A stretch of 55,374 nt of DNA from Thermoflexales bacterium. GTDB taxonomy: Bacteria; Chloroflexota; Anaerolineae; J036; Brachytrichaceae. Below the pieces are notes generated by a model. That model saw only the letters and a list, made by a program, of their open reading frames with translations, was not told where the DNA came from and made no database searches. The position numbers and the translations under genes are program-made. The DNA lies in assembly GCA_025056895.1 (NCBI GenBank), contig JANWVJ010000006.1:1-55374 (forward strand), read 5' to 3'. Below are positions 41,597 to 49,580 of the stretch, piece after piece; position 1 is the stretch's first letter, and every line of letters begins with the position of its first letter.

Positions 41597-42631
41597 ATGG
41601 GAACAGTATCGCTTCAAAAAGTGAATGTGATCGGGTTGCAAAAGGTTGACTACAAAGGCAACGATTCAACGTTATGCGCGGGGTGCGGGCACGATTCGAT
41701 TGCCTCGCAGATCATCACTGCCTTCTACGAGATGGGGATAAAGCCGGAAAACGTGATCAAACTGAGCGGCATCGGTTGCTCCAGCAAAAGCCCGGCCTAC
41801 TTCATGAATCGCGCGTGGGGATTCAATACGTTGCATGGGCGCATGGCGGCAGTTGCGACGGGGGCACTGACTGCCAATCATCACCTGATCGGCATCGGGG
41901 TAAGCGGAGATGGCGACACCGGCAGCATCGGGCTGGGTAACTTCAAGCACATGGTGCGGCGGAACGTGCGCATGGTGTACATCATCGAGAACAACGGCGT
42001 ATATGGTTTGACCAAAGGGCAGTTTTCTGCCACAGCCGATGTGGGTCAAGAATTGAAGCACGCCGGCCGGAACGAATTACCGCCCATCGATCTATGCATG
42101 GAAGCAATCACCGCCGAGTGCGGCTTTGTGGCGCGTTCGTTCGCCGGCGACCCCAAACAAGTGGTCACCTTGATCAAGGCTGCGCTCAGCCATCGCGGCA
42201 CAGCGGTGATTGACATTATCAGCCCGTGTGTGACCTTCAACAATCACGACGACTCCACCAAGAGCTACGTGTGGGGCAAAACCAACGATGACCGCATCAA
42301 CGACTTCACCTATGTACCGCACCAGGAAGAGATCACAGTAGATTACGAAGAAGGCGAAGTCAAAGAAGTCACTCTGCATGACGGCTCGCACATTTTGCTG
42401 AAGAAGGTGGACAGCAAGCACGACCCGACCGATCGCGCAGCGGCGATCAAATTGCTAGAAGAAGCCCGTGAGAAGCAGCTTTTTATCACCGGCTTGCTGT
42501 ATGTGGACAACCGCCGGCCGAATCTGGCGGAGACGCTGCGCTTAAACGGCACGCCGCTCGTTCACGTGCCGGCTGAGCGCCTACGGCCTTCGCGCGAGTC
42601 ACTGGAAAAGATTCTCAACTCGATGAAGTAA
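41597..42631 (+). CDS. korB: 2-oxoacid:ferredoxin oxidoreductase beta subunit
   Basis: A 344-residue thiamine diphosphate-binding beta subunit. Cluster and cofactor residues are seen in TLCAGCGHDSIA near residue 26, GIGCSSKSPAYF near 60, and the ThDP/Mg motif GDGDTGSIGLGNF about 30 residues before ENNGVYGLTKGQFSAT. Histidine-rich HGRMAAVATG is present. With korA it forms a complete two-subunit enzyme. AAGGAG lies eight bases before the ATG. The C-terminal 100 residues (EEGEVKEVTLHDGSHILLKK onward) are the usual tail. A strong terminator follows, so korA-korB is a closed unit. Confidence 0.92.
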   Translation: MGTVSLQKVNVIGLQKVDYKGNDSTLCAGCGHDSIASQIITAFYEMGIKPENVIKLSGIGCSSKSPAYFMNRAWGFNTLHGRMAAVATGALTANHHLIGIGVSGDGDTGSIGLGNFKHMVRRNVRMVYIIENNGVYGLTKGQFSATADVGQELKHAGRNELPPIDLCMEAITAECGFVARSFAGDPKQVVTLIKAALSHRGTAVIDIISPCVTFNNHDDSTKSYVWGKTNDDRINDFTYVPHQEEITVDYEEGEVKEVTLHDGSHILLKKVDSKHDPTDRAAAIKLLEEAREKQLFITGLLYVDNRRPNLAETLRLNGTPLVHVPAERLRPSRESLEKILNSMK

Positions 42632-42650
42632 AGCGTTCGGCGACAGACAC

Positions 42651-42690
42651 AGAAACGCCCGAAATGGTGTGTTTCGGGCGTTTCTGTTTT
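42651..42690 (+). terminator. Rho-independent terminator after korB
   Basis: A perfect 14-base-pair stem (AGAAACGCCCGAAA/TTTCGGGCGTTTCT) with a 7-base loop, followed by GTTTT, 20 bases after the korB stop. It separates korAB from the convergent Opp operon. Confidence 0.9.
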
Positions 42691-42714
42691 AACACGGCAG
42701 GCAAACGGGCGCCG

Positions 42715-43794
42715 TCATCCTTTGCCGGCGCCGTTCGGCGAAGGGCCTATACCCCTTAAGGTCAGTTGTTCAGCCAAGTGGCATTTCACCAGTTGGCCGT
42801 CTAATTCGCGCAATTCAGGCTCCTCCACTTTGCAACGTTCTACGGCGTATTTGCAACGCGGATGAAACACGCAACCGCTGGGCAGATTGGCCAAGTCAGG
42901 CACCTCACCCACCGAGACGACGCGTTTGACATTGCGGCCACTGGTAGTGCGCGGCACAGCCGCCAACAACGCCTCGGTGTAGGGGTGACGCGGATGCGTG
43001 AGCAGCGACTCCTTGTCAGCCACCTCGACCAGCTTGCCGGCGTACATGACTGCAATCCGATCAGCCATGTAGCGCACTACGCTCATCGCATGGGTAATGA
43101 AGATGTAAGTAAGCCGGTACTCCGCCTGAAGGTCCTTAAGCAAGTTCAGAATCTGAGCCTGGATGGAGACATCGAGCGCCGACACCGGCTCGTCGGCCAC
43201 AACGAGCTTGGGCCGCACCACTAGAGCGCGGGCGATGCCGATGCGCTGGCGTTGACCGCCGCTGAAGCTATGAGGGAAACGCCGCAGATGCTCGACGCGC
43301 AAGCCCACTTGCAAAATCACTTCCGTGACGCGATCTTCCAGCTCTTTGCCTTTGGCGACATTGTTCACCAACAGCGGCTCGCCCACCGTTTCCAGCACGT
43401 TCATGCGTGGATTCAGTGACGAATAGGGGTCTTGAAAGATCATCTGGGCGTTGCGGCGAAAGGCGCGTAGCTCCTTACCCTCCAACTCATGCACCGGCAA
43501 CATGCGCTCCCCGTCGCGCAACCAAATTTCGCCGTCGGTCAGCTCATATAGGCGCAACACACAACGTCCCAGCGTCGTCTTGCCGCTGCCGCTTTCTCCC
43601 ACTACACCGAGTGTTTCACCGGGCTGGATCACCAGACTGACGCCATCCACTGCTTTAACATATCCCACCGTTCGTTTGAAAAATCCTCTTTGAACGGGGA
43701 ACCATTTGCGCAAATTCTTGATCTCGAGCAGCGATGTAGCGGAGGTCATCGGTTGGGCGGGGTCATTCATCTGCACACTTGTTTGCACACTCAC
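42715..43794 (-). CDS. Oligopeptide/oligosaccharide ABC transporter ATPase (OppF/DppF-like)
   Basis: A 359-residue ATPase, last gene of the Opp-type operon. Walker A is GESGSGKTT near residue 68, the ABC signature SFSGGQRQRIGIARAL, Walker B LVVADEPVSALDVS, and the switch histidine ITHAMSV. The C-terminal oligo/HPY domain follows: LTHPRHPYTEALLAAVP, then GCVFHPRCKYAVERC, whose cysteines are typical of this group. It pairs with the OppD-like ATPase. The start is GTG at 43794, fixed by GAGGAG nine bases upstream. Confidence 0.92.
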   Translation of the reverse strand: MSVQTSVQMNDPAQPMTSATSLLEIKNLRKWFPVQRGFFKRTVGYVKAVDGVSLVIQPGETLGVVGESGSGKTTLGRCVLRLYELTDGEIWLRDGERMLPVHELEGKELRAFRRNAQMIFQDPYSSLNPRMNVLETVGEPLLVNNVAKGKELEDRVTEVILQVGLRVEHLRRFPHSFSGGQRQRIGIARALVVRPKLVVADEPVSALDVSIQAQILNLLKDLQAEYRLTYIFITHAMSVVRYMADRIAVMYAGKLVEVADKESLLTHPRHPYTEALLAAVPRTTSGRNVKRVVSVGEVPDLANLPSGCVFHPRCKYAVERCKVEEPELRELDGQLVKCHLAEQLTLRGIGPSPNGAGKG

Positions 43795-43851
43795 GCGGTA
43801 TTTCTCCTCGGTTTAGCTGATGACGCAGCAATATCCACCAGGTCGAAGGGT

Positions 43852-44877
43852 CTATTCCTGTTTGTAGAGGAAGCAACTCACTTTATGGTTCGGACTGACT
43901 TCGATCATGGGCGGTCGGGCGGCATCGCAGATGCCGGGCATACGATGTTCGCAGCGCGTATAGAACGGACAGCCTTTGGGCAAATTGTACGGGCTGGGCA
44001 GGGTGCCGCTAATCGGCACCAAGCGGTCCTGACCGCCCTCGATTCTGGGAATCGACCGCCACAGCGCCTGAGTGTAAGGATGCAGGGGATTGTTGAAGAT
44101 TTCGCCGGTCTCAGCCTGCTCCATGACCGATCCGAGATACATCACCATGATCTCGTCGGACATTTCACTCACCACAGCAAGGTCATGGCTGATGTACATG
44201 AGCGCCATGTTGAACTCCTGCTGCAACGTAGCGATCAATTCGAGAATCTGGGCTTCGATGGTCACGTCTAGAGCAGTAGTCGGCTCGTCTGCGATCAACA
44301 AGCGTGGGTTGCACGAGAGGGCCATGGCGATCATCGCACGCTGGCGCATGCCACCGCTAAGTTGATGAGGATAGGCATCAATCAAACGCTTGGGCTGAGG
44401 AATGCCGACGCGACCGAGCAAATCAATGGTGCGCTCGCGCACCTGCTTTTTGGACAGGCCGGGCAGATGCAACTGGATGGCTTCGCCGATTTGATTGCCG
44501 ATGGTGAACAAGGGGCTGAAGGAAGTCATCGGCTCTTGGAAGATCATGGCGATCTCTTTCCAGCGCAAGGCGCGAATACGATCGCCGTGCGGATCGAGTT
44601 TGAGCATGTCGACGACTTCGCCGTTGCCATCACGGCCTAGATGCAACAAGATTTCTCCGCCGACATGCTTGGCAGGGGGTTCTGGCGCAATGCGCATGAT
44701 TGACTGGGCGGTCACGGACTTGCCGCACCCGCTTTCGCCGATCACGCCGAGCGAGCGGCCCTGTCGGATTTCAAAGCTGACGCCATCCACAGCTTTGACA
44801 ACGCCCTCATACAGGTAGAAGTACGTGCGCAGGTCACGCACTTCGATCAGCTTGTCGTTCGTTGGAGTTGTTGTCAT
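43852..44877 (-). CDS. Oligopeptide/oligosaccharide ABC transporter ATPase (OppD/DppD-like)
   Basis: A 341-residue ATPase. Walker A GESGCGKSV is near residue 43, the signature is QLSGGMRQRAMIAMAL, Walker B LLIADEPTTALDVT and the switch YISHDLAVV. The C-terminus has the oligo/HPY box NPLHPYTQALWRSIP and the cysteine group GCPFYTRCEHRMPGIC, plus a last cysteine in VSCFLY. In homologues this cysteine set can hold an iron-sulfur cluster. ATG at 44877 is the natural start; no strong ribosome-binding site is visible. It follows the OppC gene by about 60 bases. Confidence 0.92.
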   Translation of the reverse strand: MTTTPTNDKLIEVRDLRTYFYLYEGVVKAVDGVSFEIRQGRSLGVIGESGCGKSVTAQSIMRIAPEPPAKHVGGEILLHLGRDGNGEVVDMLKLDPHGDRIRALRWKEIAMIFQEPMTSFSPLFTIGNQIGEAIQLHLPGLSKKQVRERTIDLLGRVGIPQPKRLIDAYPHQLSGGMRQRAMIAMALSCNPRLLIADEPTTALDVTIEAQILELIATLQQEFNMALMYISHDLAVVSEMSDEIMVMYLGSVMEQAETGEIFNNPLHPYTQALWRSIPRIEGGQDRLVPISGTLPSPYNLPKGCPFYTRCEHRMPGICDAARPPMIEVSPNHKVSCFLYKQE

Positions 44878-44936
44878 GTTCTGGTTTCTGTATCCACCTG
44901 GGCGCCGGCTGATCGGCCGGCGATACCGGACAAACA

Positions 44937-46109
44937 CTATCTGGTGTACGGATCAGCGGCGTCGCGTAGGCCATCACCCACGAAGTTGAACAGCAGTACT
45001 GCGACGATTACAAACAGGGCGGGGATCAACAACCAAGATTGCTGCGCCACAGCGACGATATTTTGAGCGTCCTGCAACAAGACACCCCAACTAACGGCAG
45101 GCGGCTGCATCCCTAGGCCGATGAAGCTCAACGCTGTTTCGCCCAGAATGACGCCGGGAATAGAGGTCGTAATGGAGACGATGAGATGGCTGGTAAACCC
45201 AGGCAACAGATGCCGCATGATGATGCGGCTTCGGCTGGCGCCGGCAGCCTGCGCCGCGAGGGCGTAGTCTTCTTCGCGCAATTGTAAGAGCTTACCGCGC
45301 ACTACCCGCGCCAGCCCGGCCCACCCGATCACCGACAGGATGAGGGTGATAGCGAAATACGTCTGCACGGTCGGCCAGTTGCGGGGCAGCGCTGCCGACA
45401 ACGCGATCCACAGCGGCAACGTGGGAATCGACAAAAGAAAGTCGATGACGCGCTGGATGATGTCGTCAGGGAGACCGCCGAAATAACCGGAGATGCCGCC
45501 TAAGATCACCCCTAGCATAAAGCTGACCATCACACCTAACAAGCCGATGGACAGTGAGATGCGCGCTCCAAAAATCGTGCGCGAGAACAGATCACGCCCA
45601 AGCCGGTCGGTGCCGAACAGGTTGATCGGCGGATTGCCGGGACCGGTGCCGAACAAGTGTAGATCGGTGTCGATCAAGCCGGCGAACTTATACGGCTCGC
45701 CTTTGGTGAAGAACTGGATCGGGATGGGATTCGTCGTATCCGGCTCAAAAACAAACTTAAATGTCTTGGGATCGACTTTGCGTTTCACTGGGTAGATGAA
45801 GGGAGCAGTCAATCCAACCCCTTCACGGCTGAAGTAGATGACGGTAGGCGGCTTTTGTTGCAATCCTTCAAAGCGCGTCACCGGGCTGTAAGGCGCCACA
45901 AAGTCGGCGAAGATGGCAGCGATGTAAAGCAAGATCAGCAGAATACCGGCCACGACAGCGACTTTGTGTTTACGGAAGCGCCACCAGATGAGCTGGCGCT
46001 GTGTAGCGTAATAGAACCGCTCGTCCTGGGGCCGAGTTTGCTCTTCGGCCGGCTCCAAAGCAGATTCACCGGCCGGCGGTGCAGAAACTAGAGAGGGCTT
46101 GACGCTCAC
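44937..46109 (-). CDS. Opp-type ABC transporter permease, OppC-like
   Basis: A 390-residue inner-membrane permease. The N-terminal 35 residues are polar, then one helix (about 50-72), a long outside loop of about 120 residues (longer than in classical OppC), and five helices in the permease core. The EAA loop lies in REEDYALAAQAAGASRSRIIMRHLLPG near residue 275. The end ALSFIGLGMQPPAVSWGVLLQDAQN is highly typical of DppC/OppC. The start is a GTG that overlaps the OppB stop (GTGA), so translation is coupled. Confidence 0.92.
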   Translation of the reverse strand: MSVKPSLVSAPPAGESALEPAEEQTRPQDERFYYATQRQLIWWRFRKHKVAVVAGILLILLYIAAIFADFVAPYSPVTRFEGLQQKPPTVIYFSREGVGLTAPFIYPVKRKVDPKTFKFVFEPDTTNPIPIQFFTKGEPYKFAGLIDTDLHLFGTGPGNPPINLFGTDRLGRDLFSRTIFGARISLSIGLLGVMVSFMLGVILGGISGYFGGLPDDIIQRVIDFLLSIPTLPLWIALSAALPRNWPTVQTYFAITLILSVIGWAGLARVVRGKLLQLREEDYALAAQAAGASRSRIIMRHLLPGFTSHLIVSITTSIPGVILGETALSFIGLGMQPPAVSWGVLLQDAQNIVAVAQQSWLLIPALFVIVAVLLFNFVGDGLRDAADPYTR

Positions 46110-47104
46110 TTCTTCACTCCTCCGTACCGAATGCGGGGGTCCAGGGCAGCGAGCAGAATATCAGACAACAATGTGCCAATGACAGTCAACGTGCTGAGAA
46201 TCATGACGATGCTGCCGGCCAGATACATGTCTTGGGCCAGAACCGCGCGCAAGAGCAAGGGGCCAGTCGTCTGGATGCTGAGCACGATCGACACCAGCAC
46301 TTCGCCTGACACCAACCCTGGCAAAATCCAACCAACGGTGCTGACGATCGGATTGATGGCCATGCGAACGGGGTATTTGAGCAACAACTTCGTCTCAGAG
46401 AGACCTTTTGCCCGCGCCGTAATTACGTACTGCTTTTTCAGTTCGTCCAGGAGATTGGCGCGCATGACGCGGATGGTTGTGCCCGTGCTGCTCAGACCGA
46501 TAATGAACAACGGCAGAACCAAATGTTTTAACATATCGACCAGCTTTTCCCACGACCACGGTGCATCGACGTATTGGGTCGAAAAGAGGCCCAGCGGTGA
46601 AAAGCCGGTGGTAGTGAAGATGAGCCAAGCCAACACCAGCGCTACCAGAAAGCCCGGCGTGGCCAGACCGATAAAGCCGATGAACGTAAAAATGTAATCC
46701 CAGACCGAGTATTGGTGCGTGGCCGAATAAATGCCGATAGGGATCGCAATCGCCCACGACAACAACAACGAGGCAATTGAAATGGCCATCGTAAGCGGAA
46801 TGCGTTCGGCCAACAAGTCATTCACAGGCCGATTCCACTGAAAGGACCAGCCTAGATTGCCGTAAAAAAGCATATTCTCGATCCAGCGCAGATACCGCTC
46901 GTGAAGTGGCTTGTCTAAGCCGTACTGTCGTGTGAGGCGGTCGGCCTCGTCCTGTCCCAGCTCGATGCCGGACATGCGCAGGCTTTCGATCTGGAAGGTG
47001 ACCCAGTCGCCTGGCGGCAACTCGATCACGATGAAGGACACAATCGAGATCAGGAAGAGAATGGGGATCAAGGTCACGATGCGGCGAGCAATATACGCTA
47101 ACAC
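46106..47104 (-). CDS. Opp-type ABC transporter permease, OppB-like
   Basis: A 332-residue permease with six transmembrane helices. The N-terminus MLAYIARRIVTLIPILFLISIVSFIV is the standard OppB/DppB start. RQYGLDKPLHERYLRWIENML near residue 65 is the conserved outside loop block, and the EAA loop is in KKQYVITARAKGLSETKLLLKYPVRMA near residue 225. The start codon is GTG, supported by AGGAGG nine bases upstream. It follows the binding-protein gene after a strong stem-loop. Confidence 0.92.
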   Translation of the reverse strand: MLAYIARRIVTLIPILFLISIVSFIVIELPPGDWVTFQIESLRMSGIELGQDEADRLTRQYGLDKPLHERYLRWIENMLFYGNLGWSFQWNRPVNDLLAERIPLTMAISIASLLLSWAIAIPIGIYSATHQYSVWDYIFTFIGFIGLATPGFLVALVLAWLIFTTTGFSPLGLFSTQYVDAPWSWEKLVDMLKHLVLPLFIIGLSSTGTTIRVMRANLLDELKKQYVITARAKGLSETKLLLKYPVRMAINPIVSTVGWILPGLVSGEVLVSIVLSIQTTGPLLLRAVLAQDMYLAGSIVMILSTLTVIGTLLSDILLAALDPRIRYGGVKK

Positions 47105-47165
47105 CTAATGTTTCCTCCTGGAGACTGACCCTCAGCCCGAGCGAGATTGGGCCTGTGGCTAAGAC

Positions 47166-47220
47166 GAGTGGATCACTGCCGAGCTGTGCTGGCGAGCTGC
47201 GCTCGGCAGTGATCACACTC
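47166..47220 (-). promoter_or_regulatory. Large stem-loop between oppA-like and oppB-like genes
   Basis: Eighteen base pairs with one bulged base (outer arm GAGTG/CACTC, inner arm GATCACTGCCGAG/CTCGGCAGTGATC) and an 18-base loop, starting 25 bases after the binding-protein stop. No T run, so mRNA stabilisation or partial termination is more likely than full termination. Confidence 0.7.
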
Positions 47221-47244
47221 AACGGCAAGCCGTCTGGAAGCCGC

Positions 47245-49236
47245 TTAGCGATCGAACCACAGTTGCTCGCCCGCGAAGTTGCACGCGATGGCAAAGCCGG
47301 CGCTTGCCACGTTGCGCAGGTCTTTGTTGGCGATCATCGGATACTTGACCTGTTCGACGAAGTTGATGTACGGCAAGTTCTGGCGCTCCCAGGCCCGGCC
47401 TTCTTCCCACAGACGGTTGTATTCATCCGAGCCGGGGACGGTGCTCCAGCGGGTCTCATCCAGTTCGAAGGCTTTCTTGGCCCACGCCGGCGGCTCGACG
47501 CCTTCCTTGCCCTGGGTGTTGTACCAGACAGCCCACAGGCGGCCGGCGCGATCCACGTTTCCGCTTGTACCGTCATTGGCCCAGCCTTGGTCATGGCTCC
47601 ACATCACCGTGGCCTGAATCTCGTTGTTGTTCCAACGCTGGCCCCACAGCGAGGGATCGATCTGCTTGACCTGCACGTCAATCCCCACATCGCGCAGGTT
47701 GGTCTGCACAATCTCGGCCACCGGCGCCAGGTCTGGGGCGTGTGCGCCATGTTCAAGCAGAATCGTCAGCGGTTTGCCGTCCGGCCGCAGGCGAATGCCG
47801 TTGGCATCTTTCTTGTCGAGGCCGATCTCATCCAGCAGCTTATTAGCCAGCGCTACATCATACGTAGCGTTCTCCTCGCCCACCGTCGTCAAGGGCAATG
47901 AAGCATAGCCGTAGTAGATGCTGTCGATGATCTCTTGACGGTTGATGGCATGGCTGACCGCCTTGCGGAAACGGAAGTCTTGGGCGATTTGCTGCCAGAC
48001 GGTGTCCGAGTAGGTCTGGTTCAGACGCAAGCCGCTCGAATCGACGTGCATATCCAGGAGCACGACGCGGATATTGGCTTTGTCCTCATTCTCTTTGTAC
48101 AGAGGGACTTTCACCAAGGCCGTGCTCTCGCGCAGGAAGTCCACATCGCCGGTCACGACCTTCACGTTCACCATCTCCACGTTTTCCATCTGAGTGGAAA
48201 TGATCGTGTCGATGTAGGGGAGTTGCTTGCCCTCGGTGTCAACCTTGTAGTAGTAGGGATTGCGCTCGAACTTGAGGACGCCCTGATCGGCCGGCACGCC
48301 GATCCACGGGTTCAGCGCGGGATAGTTCACGCACTGCGGGTTGGTCATTTCCCAGTTCGTGCAGTCTTTCAGGTTAAACAGGTTCCACCACTCGTCGGTC
48401 AGCTTCTGCTCTTCGAGGAGAGGCTTGAGCTTCTCCATGTCCGTATAGGTGGGATGGAATTGCTTGAGGTAGTGGCTGGGGCGCAACAGCTCGGTATAGC
48501 CGCGCCATCCCTCAATAGTGATGTTGCGCAAAAAGCCGCCGTAGGGCGCGGGGAACGTGATCTTGAAGGTGAAGTCGTCGATGATCTCCAACTTGCCCGG
48601 CTCGCCGCTCGGCGAGTAGCCAGTGCGGAAGATGTTCGGCACGCCGTTTGGATACAACTTCTCGTTGCCGTAAATGTCTTCCCACACAAAGCGCACGTCT
48701 TCAGTGGTCACCGGTGTGCCGTCCGACCACTTCAAGCCCTTGCGCATGTAGAAGGTGATCTCTTTGTTGTCATTCTCGACTTTGAAATCCTTGAGGACGT
48801 TACCGCGAATACCCTGCACGCCAATGCCGGGGGCGCTCAACAGCGGCTCGTTCATCATCACGAAAATATCCGGCGCCCAGTTTGCGACGGAATGGGCGGA
48901 TCGCAGCGTACCGCCGTACTTGCCCGGCTGCCAATCCGGCAAATCGCTTTCGGGGAGCAATACGCCGGGGCCAACCACAAATGGATCTTCGGGCAGGCGC
49001 TCATCGACCGGCGGAAGTTGGCCGGCCTTCACCTTTTCGGCCAACATCGGCGATTCTTGATACTTGCCGGCGGGGGCAGCCGGTTGTTCGGCGGGGGCAG
49101 CCGGTTGTTCGGCGGGAGCGGCAGGTTGCTCGGCAGGGGCAGCCGTCGGCGCAGGAGCTTGTGCGCAGGCTGCGAACAGCATTGAGGCAGCGGCAAGCAA
49201 AACTACGGACTTAAAAAGGCGTCTTGGCTTTTTCAT
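47245..49236 (-). CDS. Opp-family ABC transporter substrate-binding lipoprotein (peptide or oligosaccharide)
   Basis: A 663-residue family 5 binding protein. The signal peptide ends in the lipobox LFAAC (cysteine near residue 24). A linker of repeated PAEQPAA units follows. The mature part has the family 5 pattern ITFYMRKGLKWSDGTPVTTEDVRFVWEDI near residue 160, KFERNPYYYKVD near 325, and FRFRKAVSHAINRQEII near 420. It is longer than OppA/DppA (about 540). The gene lies directly downstream of a beta-mannosidase; in Thermotoga several Opp-family binding proteins carry oligosaccharides, so manno-oligosaccharides are a reasonable guess. AGGAGG lies eight bases before the ATG. Confidence 0.88.
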   Translation of the reverse strand: MKKPRRLFKSVVLLAAASMLFAACAQAPAPTAAPAEQPAAPAEQPAAPAEQPAAPAGKYQESPMLAEKVKAGQLPPVDERLPEDPFVVGPGVLLPESDLPDWQPGKYGGTLRSAHSVANWAPDIFVMMNEPLLSAPGIGVQGIRGNVLKDFKVENDNKEITFYMRKGLKWSDGTPVTTEDVRFVWEDIYGNEKLYPNGVPNIFRTGYSPSGEPGKLEIIDDFTFKITFPAPYGGFLRNITIEGWRGYTELLRPSHYLKQFHPTYTDMEKLKPLLEEQKLTDEWWNLFNLKDCTNWEMTNPQCVNYPALNPWIGVPADQGVLKFERNPYYYKVDTEGKQLPYIDTIISTQMENVEMVNVKVVTGDVDFLRESTALVKVPLYKENEDKANIRVVLLDMHVDSSGLRLNQTYSDTVWQQIAQDFRFRKAVSHAINRQEIIDSIYYGYASLPLTTVGEENATYDVALANKLLDEIGLDKKDANGIRLRPDGKPLTILLEHGAHAPDLAPVAEIVQTNLRDVGIDVQVKQIDPSLWGQRWNNNEIQATVMWSHDQGWANDGTSGNVDRAGRLWAVWYNTQGKEGVEPPAWAKKAFELDETRWSTVPGSDEYNRLWEEGRAWERQNLPYINFVEQVKYPMIANKDLRNVASAGFAIACNFAGEQLWFDR
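49071..49141 (-). repeat. 21-base tandem repeat coding the lipoprotein linker
   Basis: A 21-base unit repeats a little over three times and encodes PAEQPAA repeats just after the lipid-bearing cysteine of the Opp-type binding protein. The first copies are nearly identical, the one nearest the signal peptide more diverged. Likely a flexible tether that can change length by slippage. Confidence 0.8.
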
Positions 49237-49580
49237 GCGAACTTCCTCCTCGTTTACTCGGACAGCAATTAATAGGATAACCTAGTGAATAGGATGACCC
49301 ATTTAGTTGGTATAGATATAAAAGTGATTTCCTCTCTAGACACCTCCTTAACCGCGCCACAAAGTCGATATTAGACGCACCGATATCAGACAGACTCTCC
49401 GAGGGATAGCAATGAGCAGACGCGGTTGCCTCACCGCAAACATGTTATCCAAGCTCTGATGGAATGTCAACGCAGAACACCCAAAGTCTGTTGAAACAGC
49501 AGAATAGACGGTTTGTAAAGCCCGAAACTGCAACTTGCGGCGTTAAATCTTCAAGCATTGACTTGACAATAATCGATCCC
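49237..49580 (-). other. Leader region of the Opp-type operon
   Basis: No gene in 344 bases between the beta-mannosidase and the binding protein. It is more AT-rich than its surroundings. It holds the ribosome-binding site, a 12-base direct repeat AATAGGATRACC (49271-49282 and 49288-49299), a TATA-rich stretch near 49310, and a candidate promoter around 49442-49470. The transcript leader would be about 200 bases. Confidence 0.55.
49442..49470 (-). promoter_or_regulatory. Candidate promoter of the Opp-type operon
   Basis: Minus strand TTGACA, a 17-base spacer and TAACAT. The -35 is perfect, the -10 matches four of six positions. It would start transcription about 200 bases before the binding-protein gene. 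Confidence 0.45.

Noticed and set aside
47935-49185. Forward open frame of 416 codons opposite the Opp-type binding protein
   Set aside because: Antisense shadow; its Gly/Arg-rich end merely mirrors the 21-base linker repeat.
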